From a virus: a DNA stretch of 49,788 bases. A model generated the notes under the pieces. The model was not told the DNA's origin, did not search any database, and worked only from the letters and a program-made list of their open reading frames with translations. The position numbers were made by a program, and so were the translations under genes. Positions 44,397 through 49,788 of the stretch are shown here, piece by piece; the first letter of the stretch is position 1; each line of letters opens with the position of its first letter. The DNA lies in IMG/VR virus record IMGVR_UViG_3300005529_000049, positions 1-49,788 of that record; one strand, 5' to 3'.

Positions 44397-45472
44397 CAGG
44401 CGTACCCCACTACCTGGTTGATCGCCGAACCGTAGAAGCCGTCCTCATTTCGGTCGAACCCGTTCGAGGTCAACACAATGTTTCGGTGGGAACTGTCATG
44501 CGCCACAACACCCCCCGAATCCGTCCAGGTCAAAAGCGTTGAGCCGTTACGCATCACAGTGAACTGGTTCACCCCGTCGGTGCGGACATCCAACCCAGCA
44601 GAAGGGGTGAGCCTGTCGACCCCAGTGAAATCGACCTGCGCCTGAACCACCGTCAATGTGGGCGACGCCGCCGTAACAATCCGCAGGGAGTCACCGGCGA
44701 ATCCCGTATACACTTCCAGGCCGGCCCAACGGGCTGCGGCGGTGTCCGAGCAGATGCCGAGCCGGGCAACACCGCGCATGTTCGGGTTGATCACCATATG
44801 CGCGCCGTGCTTGTCACTCGCGGCGCCGGCCCGATACGCAACCACCTCCGTCGCGGATTGGATGTAGTTGCCGCGGGTGCTCAACGCCAACGTGCCGACA
44901 AGGTTCGACCAACCCGTCACCCCGTTGGAGGCGAAGTTGTGGCTGAACCCCGACGAGTTGATAGCGTTGATTTGGGCTTGCTGCGTGGACTGTTGCCCGA
45001 ACAGCAACGCCAGCAGCGCACCGGGCACTTGGGCGGTTTGGTTGAGCAACGCCAACCCCAGCGACAGCGGATCGTTGCCGGTGGCGGCGGTCCCCGTCAC
45101 CCCCGTGAAGAGAACATCGATGATCTGCTGGAAAGAACTCCCGATCGCCGTGACCACGGAGCCGGGGTTCGTCAAATCAATCCCGTTGAACACGGTGGAA
45201 AGGTCCACACCGGTCTGCTGCTTGATGATCGCGAGGAGGTTGGAGACGCCGGGGATGGCTTGCGCCCACGACTCAAGTTGGGTGATCGCATTGCCGGGGA
45301 GCAGGAACCCGGTGACCGCCTGAACCACCACTTGCAGGATGGATTGGATGAGGTTGGAGCGCAGCTGGTCGAGCTGCGCCTGTGACATGTTCTGCCACTG
45401 GTAGGCGGGGGCGGGAGCGTTGTGGACCGCCGGGTTCGACGGAACGTTGGTCACCCAGGCGGGTGCGGTCAA
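44393..45472 (-). CDS. minor tail protein with helical N-terminus
   Basis: 359 residues. TTG 45472 is used as start because no ATG or GTG lies nearby upstream; AGGG is about ten bases before. QAQLDQLRSNLIQSILQVVV, GVDLSTVFNGIDLTNPGSVV and LALLFGQQSTQQAQINAINS are helical modules seen in mycobacteriophage minor tail proteins. The C-terminal half is beta-rich and may bind carbohydrate. Confidence 0.78.
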   Translation of the reverse strand: MTAPAWVTNVPSNPAVHNAPAPAYQWQNMSQAQLDQLRSNLIQSILQVVVQAVTGFLLPGNAITQLESWAQAIPGVSNLLAIIKQQTGVDLSTVFNGIDLTNPGSVVTAIGSSFQQIIDVLFTGVTGTAATGNDPLSLGLALLNQTAQVPGALLALLFGQQSTQQAQINAINSSGFSHNFASNGVTGWSNLVGTLALSTRGNYIQSATEVVAYRAGAASDKHGAHMVINPNMRGVARLGICSDTAAARWAGLEVYTGFAGDSLRIVTAASPTLTVVQAQVDFTGVDRLTPSAGLDVRTDGVNQFTVMRNGSTLLTWTDSGGVVAHDSSHRNIVLTSNGFDRNEDGFYGSAINQVVGYAW

Positions 45473-45473
45473 G

Positions 45474-46340
45474 TTATGACCCTAAGCCGGTTTGGCTGCC
45501 GGGGATCGGCTGCACCCGCACACAGAAACTGGTTGTTGATGCGGAGGTGGTGAATGTGTTTGTGCCGGTTTGCCGTTCGGCGCGCAGATAGATGGTGGCG
45601 GCACTCCCGGCTGGGATTTTGTCGTAGGTGTCGGCGGATGCGGCGGGTGGCCCGGATGTCAGCGTGTTCACCATCGGCCCCACTCCTGGCAGGCCGAAGC
45701 CGCGGCCAACGATGTTGCCGGCGTTGGGGTCGTTGAGGCGGGCGATCAGATCGACCTGGACGTCGGTGCCGGTGCCGGTGATCACAGACTGCCCCGACAC
45801 TTGGGGGCGCCAGTCGAAGCTCTGCGCGGGCACCGCCACCGAGCACAGCGTGAACACGGAATTACCGGACGGGGTGGGCAGGATCGTAGCCGGGACGTAA
45901 CGGTCCCCGACCAGCGGGTTGGCGTACACCAGGCCGTCCGCATCAATATCCACGACGAGGATTTGGCCCGGTAGCGGGGTGCCGAACACGTCGGAGGCAC
46001 CGGTGACCGTCGTTGTTCCCGCCGCGCCGGGCGGCCCTTTGTGCAGGGTGAGGTTCAGCTGGTACACGCCCGGTGAGAGGGTGGTGAATGTCGCCGAATC
46101 CGGTGTCGGGTCACCGTAGTTGAGGGCGGTCAGGTTGACGGGGGTGTCCAGCACGGCGGCTGCGCCGGGGTCGCCCTGCGCCAACGCCGGCAGCCCGCCC
46201 ACCCCGCCGTCGGGGGCGGCGATGGCGATGAACATATTCGACGCCGGATCCCAGTCCAACGGGATCTGAAAATTGGCTGTCGAAATAACGAGATAGTCGA
46301 CGCCGCCGATTGTTTGTTCCGTCCAGCCTGTTACCGGCAT
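45474..46340 (-). CDS. minor tail protein
   Basis: 288 residues starting MPVTGWTEQTIGGVDYLVIS. Contains LDWDPASNMFIAIAAPDGG, then TLHKGPPGAAGTTTVTGASD (a short collagen-like turn). The last 100 residues (VQVDLIARLNDPNAGNIVGR) are a beta domain. Typical of the third or fourth tail-tip gene after tape measure in mycobacteriophages. Confidence 0.76.
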   Translation of the reverse strand: MPVTGWTEQTIGGVDYLVISTANFQIPLDWDPASNMFIAIAAPDGGVGGLPALAQGDPGAAAVLDTPVNLTALNYGDPTPDSATFTTLSPGVYQLNLTLHKGPPGAAGTTTVTGASDVFGTPLPGQILVVDIDADGLVYANPLVGDRYVPATILPTPSGNSVFTLCSVAVPAQSFDWRPQVSGQSVITGTGTDVQVDLIARLNDPNAGNIVGRGFGLPGVGPMVNTLTSGPPAASADTYDKIPAGSAATIYLRAERQTGTNTFTTSASTTSFCVRVQPIPGSQTGLGS

Positions 46341-46363
46341 CGTGCTCCTACAATTTTGGGTTT

Positions 46364-48073
46364 TTAGCTTTGCGGCGCAAGTGTGAGGACGCTGTACGCC
46401 TCGAAAAGCCCAGTGATGAATCTTTGGTGCTTCGCCAGGGGTGCCTCTTCGGCTTTCCCGTCGCCGATCTGAACTAATATGTCGCGTTCGGTTTCGGTGA
46501 GCCGGAACATGATCAAATCGATGTAGTCGGTGTAAAGTTTCGTGCGGCCGTGATACAAGATCGACATCAAGCCGCCACGAAACACGTCCTTACCCAACGT
46601 GTAGACTTCGCCGTTTCGGAACGTTGCCTGCGCGCTCGTGTATCCGCGGGAATCCCAGAACGCGTTGATGAAATCAAACACCGTTTCGATGTTGTACGGG
46701 GATGAGGTGGTGGCGTGGAACACCTCAATGCACGGATGGTACGGGCCGACATCATTTCTGCGGGAATACAATTCGATCAGCTGGAACGCCAGAAACGCGT
46801 TATTCAGGAACCCGTCAAGCAAATTCGACGGGATACCCGTCACCCCGATCAGGATTGAAATTGAGTCGATGATCCACGAATAGGTGGCGTTCATCAAATC
46901 GTTCAGCCATTTCGGGGAGCGGCCGCCGATGATTTGTTGCCACCCTTTGGGGGTGTGGTCGGTGATTTTGCAGGTTTCCACCGACCCCTTCTGTCCAGGT
47001 TCTGGGGCGATCAGTATCGCCCACGGCGCCACATAATCCACACCCAGCAACGGTGATTCGAACACGCCGGCCTGCATACCGGGCACCTGCTGAATAATCG
47101 AGGGGAACAAATTCCCGAATGAGCCGCCGATGTCGACGACGGTGCGCACCACCGAATCCAGCACATTCCCGAACGGGCCGGTGATTTGGGAGCGGTCCTT
47201 CGTGGACACCACGTAGGTGGGCTGCTCGAGGTTGGCCCACTCGTCGGGCTGGTTGTCGCCGGGCAGCCACAAATCCACCCGAACATCCACGCCGTAGGCT
47301 TTGGTGATGTCTTGGATGACGGTGCCGCACGACTCCATCCGCACCGTGCGCGCCACCAAAGGACTCGTGTCCAGGAGCGGGTTGGTGCGCATCACATACA
47401 CTGGGGTTTTCAGCATCTGGAAAATGTTGCCGTTGCCCTGCAACAAGGTGCCGAACCACGCCAAAATGTCAGGGTTCAGCGACAGCGCGTTGTTGACGAA
47501 CTCCCACAGCCCCGACTGAATCCGCAGGGCGCATTCGGACACCATCGTTTCGATGACGGTCTGCAAACCCCAAATGAACACCGCATGGGAAAACACCTGC
47601 GCCTGGATGGGGAGGAAAAAGTCGGGCCAGATTTGCAGGAAGTTCAGGATGTCCCAGATGCCTTTGAGGTTGGCTGTGCCGACCCAGGCGCCTTCTTTGA
47701 ACTCGTAGTCGAACGTGTCGACGTAGTACGCGAATCGCAATCCTTGCGTTTCGACGGTCACCCCGACCATCGTGGTGCGACACGACATCATCGTGTCGAT
47801 GAGCACCGAGCTGCCTTTAAGTTTCAGGGTGGCTGTTGGCAGGTTGTTGCGGACGTCGGTGCCGGTCAACTCGATCATGTCGTCGCCGACCTCGCCCAGA
47901 GGCTGCCAAAGCTTGTCGTACACGGTGATGATCCACTGCACATCGACAGCGGATTCGAGGGCGGCGAGTTGTTCGGCGGCGTCCGCTCGGGACAGCAGAT
48001 CGCCGTATAAAAGTTGCGTGTTCAACCCGTCGATCTGGTCGGGGGTCACGCCGAGCGGCTGGGTGATCGCCAT
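46364..48073 (-). CDS. tail-tip protein, ReqiPepy6 gp37-like
   Basis: 569 residues. Starts MAITQPLGVTPDQIDGLNTQ; has WIITVYDKLWQPLGEVGDDM and RTTMVGVTVETQGLRFAYYV, then IIGGRSPKWLNDLMNATYSW and FDFINAFWDSRGYTSAQATF. It is the large second gene after the tape measure gene, as in many actinophages, and probably forms the tail-tip hub. The start shares a base with the preceding stop (TGATG). Confidence 0.82.
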   Translation of the reverse strand: MAITQPLGVTPDQIDGLNTQLLYGDLLSRADAAEQLAALESAVDVQWIITVYDKLWQPLGEVGDDMIELTGTDVRNNLPTATLKLKGSSVLIDTMMSCRTTMVGVTVETQGLRFAYYVDTFDYEFKEGAWVGTANLKGIWDILNFLQIWPDFFLPIQAQVFSHAVFIWGLQTVIETMVSECALRIQSGLWEFVNNALSLNPDILAWFGTLLQGNGNIFQMLKTPVYVMRTNPLLDTSPLVARTVRMESCGTVIQDITKAYGVDVRVDLWLPGDNQPDEWANLEQPTYVVSTKDRSQITGPFGNVLDSVVRTVVDIGGSFGNLFPSIIQQVPGMQAGVFESPLLGVDYVAPWAILIAPEPGQKGSVETCKITDHTPKGWQQIIGGRSPKWLNDLMNATYSWIIDSISILIGVTGIPSNLLDGFLNNAFLAFQLIELYSRRNDVGPYHPCIEVFHATTSSPYNIETVFDFINAFWDSRGYTSAQATFRNGEVYTLGKDVFRGGLMSILYHGRTKLYTDYIDLIMFRLTETERDILVQIGDGKAEEAPLAKHQRFITGLFEAYSVLTLAPQS

Positions 48074-49149
48074 CAGTACGGAAGTCTCCGCAGCGGGGTG
48101 CCCGCACCCAGGATCATCGAGTTCACACCGTCCCCGCCGGTCATGGACACGGCGATGTTGTAAGGCTGCACGGGGTTACCTGGTGAGCGGGCCGGTATCG
48201 GTCGGGAGAAGCGGCCTTTCAACAGCGAATACAAGTTTCCTTGCGGGGGTGCTTGGCCGGTGCCGAGGATCCCGAACACCGCCTGAACCACCCCCAGCAG
48301 ATCGGTGGACAAACCGAACGACAGGAACGACAAGAAGTCCAGCAGCGCCTGGCCGAACGTTTCCTGGGCTTGCGGGGTGATCGGGGTGGCGGACAGGTCG
48401 ACGACGCCGCGTTTGCGGGGGTCGGTGCGGATTTGGGCGACCTGGCCGGCGAGCAGCGGACCGAACTGCACCATGTTCGGCGAGTTGGGGCCGTCGCCGA
48501 AGCTGAACGTGCCCGGACCGAAACAGGTGAACCGCGGCCACATCGGCTGATCCCCGACGTTGACGAACTGGGCGAACCCCGACCCGTCAGCTGGTCCCAG
48601 TGAGTTGACGCTGTCGTAGGAACGCCAGAACGCGTCGTATCCGCGTAGCCGCAGCGACAGCTTCTGCCGGTTGGTTTGTATCCCATCCACCGGATCGACG
48701 GGGGCGGCTTGCCAGCGCACCGGCGCCCACCACCGCCCCATGTCTTGGGTGAACCACGACAGTTCAGAGGTTTGGATGGCGTCGATGGAAGCGACCAGGT
48801 CGTGGACGACTTTGCGGGTGTGCTGCGGGTCACGCCCGCGCGCCATCACGGTCATCTCAATTTCGGCTGGGTCGTAGAGGGAGGTGACGAACGTTTTACC
48901 GTCCTGGGTGGCACCCTTCTGGTCGATCTGCTTCCACGGCGGCACCAAACCCTTCAAGTCTTTCAACTCGACCCGCTCGGGGATGGTGCGGTCACACAGC
49001 GACGGGCCGCCCATCAGGTTGAACACAATCGAGTTGTCGTAGGCGCGCAGCGCCACTATCGGGATGCGCCCGTCGAGCACGTAGTAGGCGCCGTGCGGGG
49101 TGATCGGGCCGGCCGGGTAGCGCACCGCGGGGATGGGGCGGGCGGTCAC
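48073..49149 (-). CDS. distal tail-like minor tail protein
   Basis: 358 residues from GTG 49149 (GTGA overlap with the tape measure gene). DGRIPIVALRAYDNSIVFNL, then DGKTFVTSLYDPAEIEMTVM and TRKVVHDLVASIDAIQTSEL, WWAPVRWQAAP, KLSLRLRGYDAFWRSYDSVN: the beta-rich ring domain found in Dit-type proteins. First gene after the tape measure gene, the usual Dit position. Confidence 0.82.
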   Translation of the reverse strand: MTARPIPAVRYPAGPITPHGAYYVLDGRIPIVALRAYDNSIVFNLMGGPSLCDRTIPERVELKDLKGLVPPWKQIDQKGATQDGKTFVTSLYDPAEIEMTVMARGRDPQHTRKVVHDLVASIDAIQTSELSWFTQDMGRWWAPVRWQAAPVDPVDGIQTNRQKLSLRLRGYDAFWRSYDSVNSLGPADGSGFAQFVNVGDQPMWPRFTCFGPGTFSFGDGPNSPNMVQFGPLLAGQVAQIRTDPRKRGVVDLSATPITPQAQETFGQALLDFLSFLSFGLSTDLLGVVQAVFGILGTGQAPPQGNLYSLLKGRFSRPIPARSPGNPVQPYNIAVSMTGGDGVNSMILGAGTPLRRLPY

Positions 49150-49788
49150 CTGTTGCCTATCGCGGCCATGTTTTCGCTCATGTTGCTGAGGTGGTGGGCC
49201 AGATCGGCGCCGGCCCGGTCCTCGGTGGCGCCGTTGTTGTTGTAGGTGACGTTGATCGGCGCACCGCCGGAGCGGCTGCCGTCGCCGTGGTCGGCTTGGT
49301 TTTTGGGTGCCGCCGCTGGTTGGCCCGCCACATTAGGCAGGGCTGGGCGTGCCCCCGCTAAACCGCCGGCGATGCGGGTGATCCAGTTTTTGTTCGCCAA
49401 ATCCGATCCGCCCATGGGCAGGAACGTGTCCAACAAGCCACCAACCCCGATCCCCACCGCCTGGCCGGCGAATTGGATGGCGCGGTTCGCTTCCTTCATG
49501 CCCGTTGCGGCGGCCTGCCCTATACCGGGGAAAGCGCTCGCCGCCACGTTCATCGCGGTGTCGAGGCTGCCGCCCGGAGTGATCCCCAACCCGCCCCCGC
49601 CGGGGTTGGAGGGGGATTCGACACCGCCGATCTTGGTGGTGTCGTCGGGAGATCCGCCGTCGGCGTGGTGCAGCGCGTTGCGGAAGCTGTAAACGGCGCT
49701 CTGTCCACCCATCGCGTTCACATCGGCGGCGGTGAGCACGTGCTCCCCAGCGGAGAGCATGGCGGGAATTAGGTCCGACTGCGGACCC
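49146..49788 (-). CDS. tape measure protein, C-terminal part (continuation of 1-3274)
   Basis: Ends the tape measure frame. Seen: LIPAMLSAGEHVLTAADVNA, a common tape measure motif, then a Gly/Pro-rich linker, NVAASAFPGIGQAAATGMKE, and a final helix LAHHLSNMSENMAAIGNR. The last 80 bases of the window repeat the first 80, so the part above 49708 duplicates positions 1-80. Confidence 0.92.
   Translation of the reverse strand, partial: GPQSDLIPAMLSAGEHVLTAADVNAMGGQSAVYSFRNALHHADGGSPDDTTKIGGVESPSNPGGGGLGITPGGSLDTAMNVAASAFPGIGQAAATGMKEANRAIQFAGQAVGIGVGGLLDTFLPMGGSDLANKNWITRIAGGLAGARPALPNVAGQPAAAPKNQADHGDGSRSGGAPINVTYNNNGATEDRAGADLAHHLSNMSENMAAIGNR
49709..49788. repeat. terminal direct repeat, right copy
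   Basis: Identical to bases 1-80. See the left copy for interpretation. Confidence 0.95.

Overview
The window looks like one complete tailed-phage genome of the siphovirus type, opened inside the tape measure gene. Bases 1-80 are repeated exactly at 49709-49788, so the unique length is 49,708 bp and the map is circular or was circularised in assembly. The host is very probably a mycobacterium or a close mycolic-acid actinobacterium. The evidence is a lysin B (mycolyl esterase) next to lysin A, a WhiB-type iron-sulphur regulator, a DUF732-like exported protein, high GC, and the gene order of mycobacteriophages.

Layout. Almost every gene is on the minus strand and reads from high to low coordinates, usually with ATGA, GTGA or TGATG stop/start overlaps. 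The operon-like head and tail block runs from 13.9 kb down to 1: HNH, small and large terminase, an Sm-like small protein, portal, prohead protease, major capsid, head-tail connectors, tail terminator, major tail protein, the two overlapping tail assembly chaperones and the tape measure gene. It continues across the junction into the tail tip and fibre genes (49.1 to 37.7 kb), including a glycosidase-like tail protein. Next come a secreted SGNH esterase, a papain-like protein, an HNH protein, lysin A, lysin B, holin-like and other membrane proteins (36.6 to 30.3 kb).

An immunity and lysogeny segment (28.7-30.3 kb) has the only rightward genes: an HTH repressor, a small protein with an SGCGAW ending, and a two-gene ribbon-helix-helix operon. 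The repressor is divergent from a leftward excisionase/Cro-like gene, and the gap between them holds repeated TTACGCAA-type sites. The long leftward early operon (28.9 to 17.5 kb) encodes many small zinc-ribbon or membrane proteins, a C5 cytosine methyltransferase, an ERF-like recombination module, HNH nucleases, a replication-initiator-like protein and a WhiB protein. A cassette of one methyltransferase and two glycosyltransferases (14.4-16.5 kb) sits between early genes and terminase.

The most striking signals are these. An overlapping reading frame inside the methyltransferase also looks like conserved phage protein. A repeated gene-boundary element (GGGAGAAAACCGAATGA) supplies stop, ribosome site and start. 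The switch promoters appear to give leaderless mRNAs. No integrase, partition system, DNA polymerase or helicase was seen. No stretch without a gene exceeds about 170 bases; the notable gaps are described as separate entries. All function calls rest on reading translations by eye, with no database search.
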